This document shows, one piece after another, positions 30,440 to 38,141 of a stretch of DNA of 41,664 nt. The DNA comes from SZUA-217 sp964194555 (GTDB taxonomy: Bacteria; Actinomycetota; Acidimicrobiia; Spongiisociales; ZC4RG35): contig CAXMMT010000057.1 in assembly GCA_964194555.1 (NCBI GenBank), forward strand, positions 1 through 41,664, in the 5' to 3' direction. The notes beneath the pieces were generated by a model. It made no database searches. It was given only the letters and a program-made list of their open reading frames with translations, and was not told where the DNA came from. Each line of letters opens with the position of its first letter. Position 1 is the first letter of the stretch. Made by a program: the position numbers and the translations under genes.

Positions 30440-31375
30440 GGGGGTTTGAGTCTTCACCGGTTCGGTGGGGACGTTTTGACGGTAGTAGTCGGCTTCGTAG
30501 TTTGCAGGTGTCGTGTAGCCGGGTCCGGGGATGATCTTGCCGTGGAGACGACGATGGTTGAACCAGTCGACGTAAGTGAGTGTTGCGAACTCGACGTCCG
30601 AAAGCCCTGTCCAGGGCCCTTTCGGGTAGATCAGCTCCCACTTGTAGAGCCCGTTGAAGGACTCGACGAGCGCGTTATCGTAGCTGTCGCCCTTGGATCC
30701 GACCGATGCAACGATGTCGTTGTCGGAAAGGCGTTGCGAGTAGCGCAGCGACAGATATTGCACTCCACGATCGCTGTGATGGATCAGGCCTTGGAGGCTG
30801 TCGGTGCGGCCCCGGTTGAACATTGCCATCTCCAACGCATCGATTGCAAGGTCGGTGCGCAGCGACCGTGACTCCTGCCACCCAACGATCATCCTCGAGA
30901 ACACGTCGATGATGAACGCGACATAGACCCATCCGGTGGACGTCTTGACGTACGTCAAATCCGCAAGCCACAGCCGGTTCGGCGCCGACGCTGCAAACTG
31001 CCGCTCGACCAGGTCGGCAGGCCGCTCCAGCGTGTCATCACCGATCGTAGTCCGGATCCAGATACGGCCTCGCTGGCAGCCCTGGAGGCCCATATCGCGC
31101 ATCAGGCGCTCAACGGTGCAGCGTGCCACCGTGATACCGTCCTTGTTCATCTGGTCCCACACCTTGTCAGCGCCATAGACGCACAGGTTCTCCTCCCACA
31201 CCCTCAAGATCTTGGGACGCAGCCCGACGTCACGGACCTCACGAGCCGACGGGGCCCGGTTCCGAGCCGCGTAGTAGGTTGCTGGGGCGATCGGCAACAG
31301 GTCACAGATCGGCTCGACTCCCCACCGTAACCCGCAACTGGTTCGGTCCTTGTGCTCGTCGATGAACGCGATCAT
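30428..31375 (-). CDS. IS3-family transposase OrfB (DDE integrase)
   Basis: A 315-aa transposase with a complete rve core. The three acidic residues are in RLWLADLTYVKTSTGW (first D), HHSDRGVQYLS (second D) and DNALVESFNGLYKWELI (E, 35-type spacing). An HTH_21-like N-terminal part precedes the core (YGADKVWDQMNKDGITVARC, then RLMRDMGLQG). The ATG at 31375 overlaps the TGA of OrfA by ATGA. Its C-terminus reaches into the left inverted repeat. Since OrfA is broken, transposition probably needs OrfA from another copy. Confidence 0.95.
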   Translation of the reverse strand: MIAFIDEHKDRTSCGLRWGVEPICDLLPIAPATYYAARNRAPSAREVRDVGLRPKILRVWEENLCVYGADKVWDQMNKDGITVARCTVERLMRDMGLQGCQRGRIWIRTTIGDDTLERPADLVERQFAASAPNRLWLADLTYVKTSTGWVYVAFIIDVFSRMIVGWQESRSLRTDLAIDALEMAMFNRGRTDSLQGLIHHSDRGVQYLSLRYSQRLSDNDIVASVGSKGDSYDNALVESFNGLYKWELIYPKGPWTGLSDVEFATLTYVDWFNHRRLHGKIIPGPGYTTPANYEADYYRQNVPTEPVKTQTPESL

Positions 31376-31703
31376 CTCTTTGGTTGGCGGTCGAGCTCCG
31401 CCCCGAAGAAATGTGCTGCCGCTTTCAAAATGTCGTTGGCACGGCGCAGCTCAGCGTTCTCACGCTTCAACCGCTTCAACTCCCCAAGCTGCTCAGTGGT
31501 CTGACCCGAACGGACACCCCGATCCGTTTCTGCTCGTCGAACCCACAACGCACCGTCTCGGCCTTCGGCCCCAACTTTTCAGCGACCGAACAGATCGCTT
31601 CCCACTGCTTCCCGTACTCGTCCTGATGGTCCAGGACCATCCGCACCGCAAGCTCACGTAACTCATCGGGATACTTCCCCCGATGCTGTCGATGTTCTTC
31701 CAT
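31372..31703 (-). pseudogene. IS3-family transposase OrfA, frameshifted
   Basis: The N-terminal half is a normal OrfA HTH: KYPDELRELAVRMVLDHQDE, then WEAICSVAEKLGPKAETVR. After this, at about 31545-31550, the frame changes: the expected continuation WVRRAETDRG, the leucine zipper (LKRLKRENAELRRANDILKA) and AAHFFGAELDRQPKR are in another frame that ends at 31372. One missing base explains it. The site is in the recognition helix region, not at the usual programmed OrfA/OrfB slip site, so it is probably inactivating. GGAG lies 2 nt before the ATG. Confidence 0.85.
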
Positions 31704-31725
31704 GGCTCCACCCTCTCAAAGTCTG

Positions 31726-31753
31726 GAGCCTCCACAAAACCCGGGGCGATTCA
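31726..31753 (-). repeat. Right terminal inverted repeat of the IS3 element
   Basis: Reverse complement begins TGAATCGCCCCGGG and pairs with the left end at 23 of 28 positions. It lies 22 nt upstream of the OrfA start. Confidence 0.85.
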
Positions 31754-31762
31754 TCTACAAGG

Positions 31763-31787
31763 AACGCCGACCGCTTGGGTCGGCGTT
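31763..31787. terminator. Perfect 10-bp hairpin beside the IS element
   Basis: AACGCCGACC (31763-31772), loop GCTTG, GGTCGGCGTT (31778-31787). On the plus strand it is followed by GGGAGTGTGTTCTTGTCT, only moderately T-rich. It could be the terminator of the gltX/tRNA-Glu unit displaced by the IS, or lie downstream of the radical SAM gene. The stem is certain; the assignment is not. Confidence 0.5.
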
Positions 31788-31961
31788 GGGAGTGTGTTCT
31801 TGTCTCTGTCTAGACGACCAGTAACAACCGGCCCAAATTGGGTAGTGATGTTGATGCGTGTTGACGACAAGCCGATTCATGTGAGTCGAAACCGCAGCCG
31901 GTCAGGACTGGCCCACAAGAGAGCGGTGAGGTAGACAAAGCGACCGGATAGATCGAGCAGA

Positions 31962-33386
31962 TCAGATAAGAGCAAACTGCTCTTTGGTAGGTTCAGCTCA
32001 GCAGTACCACGGCTCTGTCAGATACGGAATATTCTCCACCGGACGAACATCGTCGAGTGCGGGCTTATTGAACGAGACCATGTCATCACCCTGCGCAGCA
32101 TGCGAAACGCGCCAAATCTCCGTGAAAATGTCCCTATGGCTGTGCCCGGCCGCCTGGCCCTGTTCGACAACCCTGAGGACTTGGTGATGGAGGATGTCCA
32201 TCGTCGGGTCAGGGTGTTTCCATGGGTAAAGGAGTTGGCTGTCGTCGAAATCCGACACAAGTTCGGTGACCTCCGACAGGTCCAACAGCTTGCTACCGGC
32301 TGGTATCAGAAGGCGTATCGCGTACTGCACCGGAGAAACGTGATCTATCAGGTTGAGGAGTGCCAGGGTTTGCAGGAATTCGGAGTAACCGTGAACGGTC
32401 GTCCAGGGTGTAAAGGGCACAAACGTGGGGTTCAAAGCAATATCGGCTTCGCGCAACGTGCGTAAGGCGAATTCGAAGTCTTGCATTGTGTGATGTTTGT
32501 CGAACTTCTCGAGGATTCGCTCGTCAAAGGATTCGACCGCGCTGGTCACCAGAACACAACCGGTCTCTTTGAGGATGGGGAGGAGGTCGGAGTGCTTGCG
32601 GAGATGCTCGATCTTGATGGTGACGTCGTACGAAAGGTCGGGAAACTCCTTGTGCATGCGACGAACGATCCGCAGCGAATGAAGCGGGCCGTTGAAGAAG
32701 TCAGGGTCTCCAAATGTGATGTGTTCAGCACCAGCATCAACCTGGCGGCGCACGTCTTCTAGCACAACGTCTGGCTCGACAATCATGAATCTGCCGTTGT
32801 ACACCGGGACTACAGGACAGTGACGACACAGGTGTTTGCAACCTCGTGAGGCTTCTGTGTAGCCAACCACTCGGGACACCGAGGGTGCAACATGCAAACG
32901 AGCGTATTGGTCGAGATCAGGGAGCCCGGTCCGGTCTGGAACCATGAATTTCTGTCGACGCAAAGAAATGCGCGGCACCGTCTGCGACTCGTGGTGGATG
33001 CCCTGGTTGACGACCTGGTGGTATACAGCTGCAAGTCCTTCCTCGAATTCACCACCGATCACGGTATCTGCGCCAAGCGCCCGGAGATGGTTCTCATTCA
33101 TCGGGGCATAGAGACCAAAGAAACAGATGTGAGCTTCCTCGTTGACCTGCTTGATTCGAGCCAGCGCCTCCTCCGCCAGACGGGTGGCGGTATGCATTGG
33201 GACGTAAAACCCGATCAGGTTCGCTTCACGAACCCTCTCGAGGTTGAGTTCGGACACCGCGAGGTCCTGAAGGTTTACATTGGCTCCGGCTGCCTTGAGC
33301 CAGGCTGCTGGCGACGCAAGTCCAAACGGCTGTCGACCCAGCTCGTATGTAGAAATGAGTACGACGTTGCCTGACATTGGCTTCAT
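31962..33386 (-). CDS. B12-binding radical SAM selenoprotein with C-U-A-E-P tail
   Basis: The first 462 codons encode a cobalamin-binding-like N-terminal domain (about 1-130) and a radical SAM domain with C183-x3-C187-x2-C190 (RGCKHLCRHC) binding the SAM [4Fe-4S] cluster. The frame seems to stop at TGA 31998-32000 after WYC, but the following codons read A-E-P-T-K-E-Q-F-A-L-I before a second TGA at 31962. C-(TGA)-A-E-P matches the tail I recall for a family named 'CUAEP/CCAEP-tail radical SAM (seleno)protein', and a SECIS-like hairpin follows. So TGA 31998-32000 most likely encodes selenocysteine (U463) in a 474-aa product. GGGAG lies 4 nt before the ATG. Divergent from the trp operon; substrate unknown. 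Confidence 0.85.
31968..31984 (-). promoter_or_regulatory. Putative bacterial SECIS element
   Basis: On the minus strand AAGAGCA (31984-31978), loop GTT, TGCTCTT (31974-31968) form a perfect 7-bp stem whose apical loop begins with G. The loop G lies 20 nt after the TGA at 32000-31998. Bacterial SECIS hairpins are known to need a G in the first two loop positions within roughly 16-37 nt of the UGA; this one fits. The element overlaps the codons for K-E-Q-F-A-L. Confidence 0.72.
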
Positions 33387-33526
33387 TTAACTCCCAATTC
33401 AGGTGTTCTCACAAAGCCGCGGTGCGCCGATGCGCGGAAGATCACGATGACGATCGATTGCCTTTGTCGATTGATTGGGTCTCCTGAGTTTCTCGAGAAT
33501 CCGGAGGTATGGCTGGAACCAGAATG

Positions 33527-33555
33527 TTGACCTGAGTCGTTTCGTCTGGTACAAA
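33527..33555 (+). promoter_or_regulatory. trp operon promoter
   Basis: TTGACC (33527-33532), spacer of exactly 17, TACAAA (33550-33555). Transcription would start at about 33562-33565, at or just before the trpL ATG, so the leader peptide may be translated from a leaderless or nearly leaderless mRNA; no Shine-Dalgarno precedes it. Confidence 0.55.
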
Positions 33556-33564
33556 CCCCTCTCA

Positions 33565-33618
33565 ATGAGCTGCATCAGCACAATTACAACCCAGCAGTGG
33601 TGGTGGTCGTCCCCATAA
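33565..33618 (+). CDS. trpL: trp operon leader peptide with three Trp codons
   Basis: A 17-residue peptide, MSCISTITTQQWWWSSP, ending in TAA. Three consecutive TGG codons (33598-33606) sit near the end, the hallmark of a Trp attenuation leader. It lies 115 nt upstream of trpE and is followed by mutually exclusive hairpins. When charged tRNA-Trp is scarce, the ribosome would stall on the TGG run. Too short for ordinary gene finding, yet its placement makes it secure. Confidence 0.9.
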   Translation: MSCISTITTQQWWWSSP

Positions 33619-33691
33619 GAGGTGGCGAACAACGGCTCTGTCCAAAACAGAACACACCCAGCCCACCTCGAGATCGTGAGGTGGGTTTTCT
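33619..33691 (+). terminator. trp attenuator: antiterminator segment and intrinsic terminator
   Basis: Terminator: CCCACCTC (33662-33669), 8-nt loop, GAGGTGGG (33678-33685), then TTTTCT. Antiterminator: GAGGTGG at 33619-33625, starting at the base after the trpL stop codon, can pair perfectly with CCACCTC (33663-33669), the terminator's 5' arm. A ribosome stalled at the Trp codons leaves 33619-33625 free, favouring read-through; a ribosome at the stop codon covers it, favouring termination. Pairings are seen; the mechanism is by analogy with known trp attenuators. Confidence 0.88.
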
Positions 33692-33703
33692 GATGTAGCA
33701 ACC

Positions 33704-33731
33704 CTCCTCCGATCCCGAGCGGATCGAGGAG
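33704..33731 (+). promoter_or_regulatory. Hairpin masking the trpE ribosome binding site
   Basis: CTCCT-c-CGATCC (33704-33715) pairs with GGATCG-AGGAG (33721-33731): 11 bp with one bulged C and a 5-nt loop. The 3' arm contains the trpE Shine-Dalgarno GAGGAG, three bases before the ATG. It may reduce trpE initiation unless opened. Only a fold, not proven regulation. Confidence 0.6.
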
Positions 33732-33733
33732 AA

Positions 33734-35098
33734 ATGCAAAAACCATTCGACATCCCAGCCGACCTGCATACGCCGGTGTCGGCGTACCTGCGTTTGGCGC
33801 CGCTCCGTCCGCGGTACTTACTGGAGAGCGTCGAGGAGGGATATCAGGGGAGATACTCCTTCATCGGTTTTGGCGAGATCCTCCGTGTTGCCGTCGAGCC
33901 TGACGGCATATATGCCGATGGGGAGTTTCTTGATGAGGGCGTGCTCAACGGATTGCGCAAGGCTCTGGAACGGGCACCAGTGTGTGGCCCGGTCATCACG
34001 GACCAACCATTTTCCGGTGGACTGGTCGGGGCATCTGGATTCGATCTGGTGCGTCGGCTGTATCCGCTGCCGCCCGCCCCTCACCGTTCAGCGGAACCTG
34101 AAGGTCGGTACATGGCCACGGAATCCATCCTGGTCTTTGACCATCTGACCAGACGGATCGCCCTACTTCACTCGGGCCCGGAGACCGAGCGCGAAGGGCT
34201 GCGCAAACAAGTGGTCGACGTCCTCCGCGGTCCGGTTGAGGTCAGCAACGGCTCCAGAGGACATCAGGCTCCAACCGCAAGCATGGAAAAGCACGAGTTC
34301 ATGGCCGGTGTCGAGAAGGTCAAAGACCACATCACCGCCGGCGATGTATATCAACTCGTCCTCTCGATCAAAGCATCCGGCGAGACCGATCTCCATCCCT
34401 TTGCCGCATACCGAGCTCTCCGTTTGCTCAACCCCTCTCCGTATATGTATTACTTGGATTTCGGAGATCTTCAGGTTGTTGGGTCCTCACCGGAAGCGTT
34501 GGCCAAGCTGATGGGATCTTCGGCCGAGCTCCGGCCGATTGCCGGTACTCGTCCCCGGGGTGACGATGACAGCCATGATCAGTTGCTCGAGCGTCAGCTT
34601 CTTGCCGACTCCAAGGAGGCGGCCGAGCATGTGATGCTTGTAGACCTGGCGAGGAACGACCTCGGTCGCACCGCGATAGCCGGATCGATCAAGGTTGAGC
34701 CCTATCGGACCATCGAGCGGTACAGCCATGTGATGCACATGGTTTCCGGCGTCACCGGTGAAATAAGGGCTGATCTCGACGCCTTTGACCTGTTCGCAGC
34801 CACATTCCCGGCAGGGACGGTATCAGGAGCTCCCAAGTTGCGGTCGATCGAGCTCATCGATGAGTTCGAGCCGGTCAACAGGGGCCTGTACTCGGGTTCG
34901 GTTGGGTACTTCGGCCACGGCGGCTCGATGGACCAGGCCATAACCATCCGCACATTGATCTTCAACGAGGGTCGCTACAGCTATCAGGCCGGTGCAGGGA
35001 TTGTTGCCGACAGCGACCCGGAGCGTGAGCACAACGAGGTGCTGTCCAAGGGCGCGGCTATGGGGGCAGCGCTTCTATTGGCCGGGGAGGGTCTATGA
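33734..35098 (+). CDS. trpE: Anthranilate synthase component I
   Basis: TrpE converts chorismate to anthranilate using ammonia from TrpG. The 454-aa protein has the Trp-feedback element LLES (29-32), so allosteric inhibition is likely retained. Catalytic-domain motifs are AGDVYQLVLSIK, PSPYMYYLDFG, VVGSSPEAL, RPIAGTRPRGDDD, AEHVMLVDLARNDLGR, FPAGTVSGAPKLRSIELIDEFE, YSGSVGYFG and the C-terminal QAGAGIVADSDPEREHNEVLSKG. The ATG at 33734 is preceded by GAGGAG. It overlaps trpG by ATGA. It is the first structural gene of an eight-gene operon behind the attenuator. Confidence 0.95.
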   Translation: MQKPFDIPADLHTPVSAYLRLAPLRPRYLLESVEEGYQGRYSFIGFGEILRVAVEPDGIYADGEFLDEGVLNGLRKALERAPVCGPVITDQPFSGGLVGASGFDLVRRLYPLPPAPHRSAEPEGRYMATESILVFDHLTRRIALLHSGPETEREGLRKQVVDVLRGPVEVSNGSRGHQAPTASMEKHEFMAGVEKVKDHITAGDVYQLVLSIKASGETDLHPFAAYRALRLLNPSPYMYYLDFGDLQVVGSSPEALAKLMGSSAELRPIAGTRPRGDDDSHDQLLERQLLADSKEAAEHVMLVDLARNDLGRTAIAGSIKVEPYRTIERYSHVMHMVSGVTGEIRADLDAFDLFAATFPAGTVSGAPKLRSIELIDEFEPVNRGLYSGSVGYFGHGGSMDQAITIRTLIFNEGRYSYQAGAGIVADSDPEREHNEVLSKGAAMGAALLLAGEGL

Positions 35099-35709
35099 GC
35101 AACCATGTGCTACTGGTCGACAACTACGACTCATTTACTTACAACCTGGTGCAGGCGCTGATGATTCTTGGCTCTGAAGTCACGGTCCGAACCAACGACA
35201 ATCTCAGCGTCGGCGAGGCCATCGAATTCCAGCCCTCCCACCTGGTGATTTCGCCCGGTCCGGGACGACCCGAAAACGCTGGGGTGTCGATGGCGATTAT
35301 CGAGGCCTTCTCAGAGCGCCTACCGACCCTTGGGGTGTGTTTGGGGCATCAAGCTCTGGCTGCCGTCTTTGGTAGCACTGTCGGAGCGGCGCAAACACTC
35401 ATGCATGGAAAGACCTCGCCGGTCTATCACGACCGGAGGACCATATTCCAAGGGGTGTCCAACCCATTTCCGGCGGGCCGCTACCACTCTCTAGCGGTCG
35501 TTGAAGAAGGGCTTGGATCTGATCTGATGATCTCGGCCTATACATCCGAAGGGGAGATCATGGGTGTGCGGCACCGGCAATTGCCGCTCGAAGGAGTCCA
35601 GTTTCACCCAGAGAGCCTGCTGACACCTATGGGCGACAGACTCCTTCGGAACTTCCTCGATATGACGCCGGTCCTCGTAGGTGACCGACTCGAGGCGGAT
35701 GTGATATGA
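35095..35709 (+). CDS. trpG: Anthranilate synthase glutaminase component
   Basis: A class I glutamine amidotransferase of 204 aa supplying ammonia to TrpE. The start VLLVDNYDSFTYNLVQAL, the oxyanion strand ISPGPGRPENAG, the nucleophile Cys in GVCLGHQALA and the His-Glu pair in VQFHPESLLT are all present. It is not fused to TrpD as in enterobacteria. Four-nt overlaps with trpE and trpD. Confidence 0.95.
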   Translation: MSNHVLLVDNYDSFTYNLVQALMILGSEVTVRTNDNLSVGEAIEFQPSHLVISPGPGRPENAGVSMAIIEAFSERLPTLGVCLGHQALAAVFGSTVGAAQTLMHGKTSPVYHDRRTIFQGVSNPFPAGRYHSLAVVEEGLGSDLMISAYTSEGEIMGVRHRQLPLEGVQFHPESLLTPMGDRLLRNFLDMTPVLVGDRLEADVI

Positions 35710-36716
35710 GAGATCTTGTCGAGAGGATCGTGTCGGGGATCGACCTTACCGAGAAGCAGGCCGGTGACCTTCTGAGCCATCTGACCGATCCCACCCTGGA
35801 CTCTGTTCTAGCCGTGGCAGCACTTGCGGGGCTACGCACGAAAGGAGAAACTCCCGTAGAGCTCCGGGCATTTGCCCTCGGGCTGCAGAGGATGGCGGTT
35901 CGCCCTGATATTCCCCCAGATGTCCCGGCAGTCGATGTCGTGGGCACCGGCGGCGACGGTTCGGGCAGTCTCAACTTGAGTACGGGATCTGCATTGATTG
36001 CTGCCGCGGCCGGGGTGCCGGTAATCAAGCACGGAAACCGGTCTATCTCCAGTCTCAGCGGAAGTGCCGACGTGCTCGAGGCACTGGGAATGAGTATCCC
36101 GTGGGGCGAGGACAAAGCGGGTGAGATGTTCGCAAACACCGGGTTTACTTTCCTATTTGCGCCGACGTATCACCCGGCGATGAAAGCGATCGCGCCGGTA
36201 AGAAAAGCGCTTGGCATACGCACCATTTTCAATATGGTAGGCCCGCTTGCCAACCCTGCAAGGCCACCATTCCATGTGATTGGAGTGTTCTCACTCGACG
36301 GGGCCCGGATGATTGCCGACACTCTCGCCGGGATGCCGATCAAGCGAGCATTCGTCGTCCATGGCGCACCAGGTTGGGACGAACCGACCCCCGTCGGCCC
36401 GTATCACCTGTTCGAAGTGACACCAGACTCGGTGAATCAAAGCGTCGAAGACCCAGCCGATTTTGGCGTTCCCCGATGTCGGCCTGAAGACCTTGCGGGT
36501 GGTAAGGCCGCGTACAACGCTGCAGAGCTATTGAAAGTCTTGGATGGGCAAAACGGTCCGCACCGGGACACGCTGATTCTTGGCGCTTCGTTGGCTTTAC
36601 GGGTAACCGGGGAAGCCGCCGATCCTGCTGACGGGCTCGCTAAAGCAGCAGACGCCATTGACAGTGGCCGCGCTCTTGATCTCGTGAAACGTCTGGACGA
36701 GACGGTTCATGTCTGA
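35706..36716 (+). CDS. trpD: Anthranilate phosphoribosyltransferase
   Basis: TrpD joins anthranilate and PRPP. The 336-aa protein has the PRPP/Mg sites VVGTGGDGSGSLNLSTGSAL (about 78-97), VIKHGNRSISSLSGSADVLEALG, FAPTYHPAMKAIAPVRKALGIRTIFNMVGPLANP and the later VVHGAPGWDE. All match the family. It starts inside the end of trpG (ATGA) and overlaps trpC by 8 nt. Confidence 0.95.
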   Translation: MRDLVERIVSGIDLTEKQAGDLLSHLTDPTLDSVLAVAALAGLRTKGETPVELRAFALGLQRMAVRPDIPPDVPAVDVVGTGGDGSGSLNLSTGSALIAAAAGVPVIKHGNRSISSLSGSADVLEALGMSIPWGEDKAGEMFANTGFTFLFAPTYHPAMKAIAPVRKALGIRTIFNMVGPLANPARPPFHVIGVFSLDGARMIADTLAGMPIKRAFVVHGAPGWDEPTPVGPYHLFEVTPDSVNQSVEDPADFGVPRCRPEDLAGGKAAYNAAELLKVLDGQNGPHRDTLILGASLALRVTGEAADPADGLAKAADAIDSGRALDLVKRLDETVHV

Positions 36717-37533
36717 CTTTCTCTCCACCATGGCCGACGCCAGCCACCTCCGAGCCGGCGATGCACGGGCCAAGTCCGGTATGACGGGGCTTACCTCCAG
36801 AGCCTCGTCATCCCGGCCGGTGGTGCCGCTGGACCTCCCGAAAACCGGGTTCGACCTGATCGCGGAAGTGAAGCTCGCCAGCCCCGCCGACGGCCAACTG
36901 GTCACGAGCGACAACCCAGGACGTCTGTGCCAGGAGCTTGCCGTGCTCTACGAAAACGGCGGCGCTGCTGCGATATCAGTGCTCACCGAACCTACGAGAT
37001 TTCATGGCGACCTCGACCACCTCGAGGCGGTGGCCGCCGTTGTCGATGTGCCGGTGATGCGGAAAGATTTTCTTGTCGACCCGATTCAAGTCATTGAAGC
37101 CAGAGCCGTGGGAGCATCTGGGGTTCTTCTCGTGTCCAAGATGATCGAGGCTTCTGTTCTCGCGGAGATGACGGACACGGCCATCGGATTTGGCATGTTT
37201 GCTCTGGTCGAGGTATTCGATGAGGCCGACCTCGACAAGGCGTCGATAGTTTTCGATCGGATGATCCTGATTGGCGTCAACGCCAGGAATCTCACCACTC
37301 TCCAGGTCGAGCCTCGGCGTTTGGCGAAACTGGCTCCCCAGCTTCCCCAACATCTGACACGTGTAGCCGAAAGCGGAGTGAAGACTCCGAGCGACTCAGC
37401 GCTCGCCGCAGAACTCGGCTACCGACTGGCACTGGTCGGGACCGCCATTGTTACCTCCGAAGCGCCGACTGAGACCGTAAGAACGCTGATTGCGGCAGGC
37501 CGCGGACTCATGCCGGTCAGGCCTGCACTTTGA
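36709..37533 (+). CDS. trpC: Indole-3-glycerol phosphate synthase
   Basis: TrpC closes the indole ring. It is a 274-aa TIM barrel with catalytic elements IAEVKLASPADG (about 50-61; the family consensus is EVKRASPSKG, so the loop is divergent but the Lys is kept), VMRKDFLVDPIQV (Lys), LVEVFDEADLD (Glu), IGVNARNLTTL (Asn) and VAESGVKTPSD (Glu, Ser). It is not fused to TrpF. Overlaps trpD by 8 nt and trpF by TTGA. Confidence 0.94.
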   Translation: MSDFLSTMADASHLRAGDARAKSGMTGLTSRASSSRPVVPLDLPKTGFDLIAEVKLASPADGQLVTSDNPGRLCQELAVLYENGGAAAISVLTEPTRFHGDLDHLEAVAAVVDVPVMRKDFLVDPIQVIEARAVGASGVLLVSKMIEASVLAEMTDTAIGFGMFALVEVFDEADLDKASIVFDRMILIGVNARNLTTLQVEPRRLAKLAPQLPQHLTRVAESGVKTPSDSALAAELGYRLALVGTAIVTSEAPTETVRTLIAAGRGLMPVRPAL

Positions 37534-38141
37534 GTATCCACATCAAGATCTGCGGAGTCACCGACTTGGGTGTTGCTCTGGCAGCAGTCGATGCGGGTGC
37601 CGATTCGATCGGCTTCGTTCTTGCTCCATCCGTGCGACGGATCTCACCGAACGAGGCCGCTGCGATAGCCGAGCAGCTGTCAGCACCCGTGGACACGGTT
37701 GCCGTCTTCCGTCACCCGCCATCTCGTGACATAGAAAACTCTCTGGCCAGTTTCGACGCCGACGTGGTCCAGGCTGACCACCGATCCCTTCGCGGGCTTG
37801 TGGGTCGCCGTCGACTGCCAGTGTTTCGCGAGACGGTTACTGATCTTGACGAGATCGCGAAGTACATCAACGGAGACAGATTTGTCTATGAAGGGCCACG
37901 AAGTGGCGTCGGTCATGTCGTCGATTGGGACCTGGCGGCGGAAGTTGCCCGACTGGGTCAGATGACTCTGGCCGGGGGTCTCAATGAGGACAATGTAGGA
38001 GACGGTATTGCGGCTGTGAGACCGTTTGGAGTGGATGTGAGCAGTGGCGTCGAGTCGAGTCCCGGTTTGAAAGACCCGGTGCGGATTCGGTCGTTTATCG
38101 AAGCGGTCAGGGAGGCCGAGAAAGACCTGGTGAAAGTGTGA
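37530..38141 (+). CDS. trpF: Phosphoribosylanthranilate isomerase
   Basis: TrpF catalyses the Amadori rearrangement before TrpC. The 203-aa barrel starts IHIKICGVTDLGVALAAVDAGAD with the general-base Cys in KICG, and ends GVDVSSGVESSPGLKD with the phosphate loop. At the general-acid position the usual Asp (L-x-D) is Glu, in FVYEGPRSGVGHVVDW, and the GG[ST]G loop is SGVG. Its presence is notable because many actinobacteria lack trpF and use the bifunctional PriA. The TTG start at 37530 gives a TTGA overlap with trpC; it overlaps trpB by GTGA. Confidence 0.9.
   Translation: MSIHIKICGVTDLGVALAAVDAGADSIGFVLAPSVRRISPNEAAAIAEQLSAPVDTVAVFRHPPSRDIENSLASFDADVVQADHRSLRGLVGRRRLPVFRETVTDLDEIAKYINGDRFVYEGPRSGVGHVVDWDLAAEVARLGQMTLAGGLNEDNVGDGIAAVRPFGVDVSSGVESSPGLKDPVRIRSFIEAVREAEKDLVKV

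Larger units (their letters stand above)
30412..31753 (-). mobile_element. IS3-family insertion sequence (1,342 bp)
   Basis: The element is bounded by 28-bp imperfect terminal inverted repeats sharing TGAANCGCCCCGGGTTT and then GAG.CTC, with 5 mismatches. It contains an OrfA/OrfB pair on the minus strand. OrfB is an intact DDE transposase; OrfA carries a frameshift. Flanks are ...GCACAC on the left and TCTACA... on the right, with no visible 3-5 bp target duplication, so the copy may be old or rearranged. It inserted between tRNA-Glu(TTC) and the radical SAM gene. Confidence 0.9.

Noticed and set aside
31962..31964. Second TGA after the selenocysteine codon being another Sec
   Set aside because: It lies beyond the SECIS-like hairpin with no further hairpin or conserved-looking residues after it, so it is taken as the true stop.
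33399..33746. Minus-strand open frame of 115 codons across the trp leader
   Set aside because: It crosses the promoter, leader peptide and attenuator, whose structures explain the sequence better.
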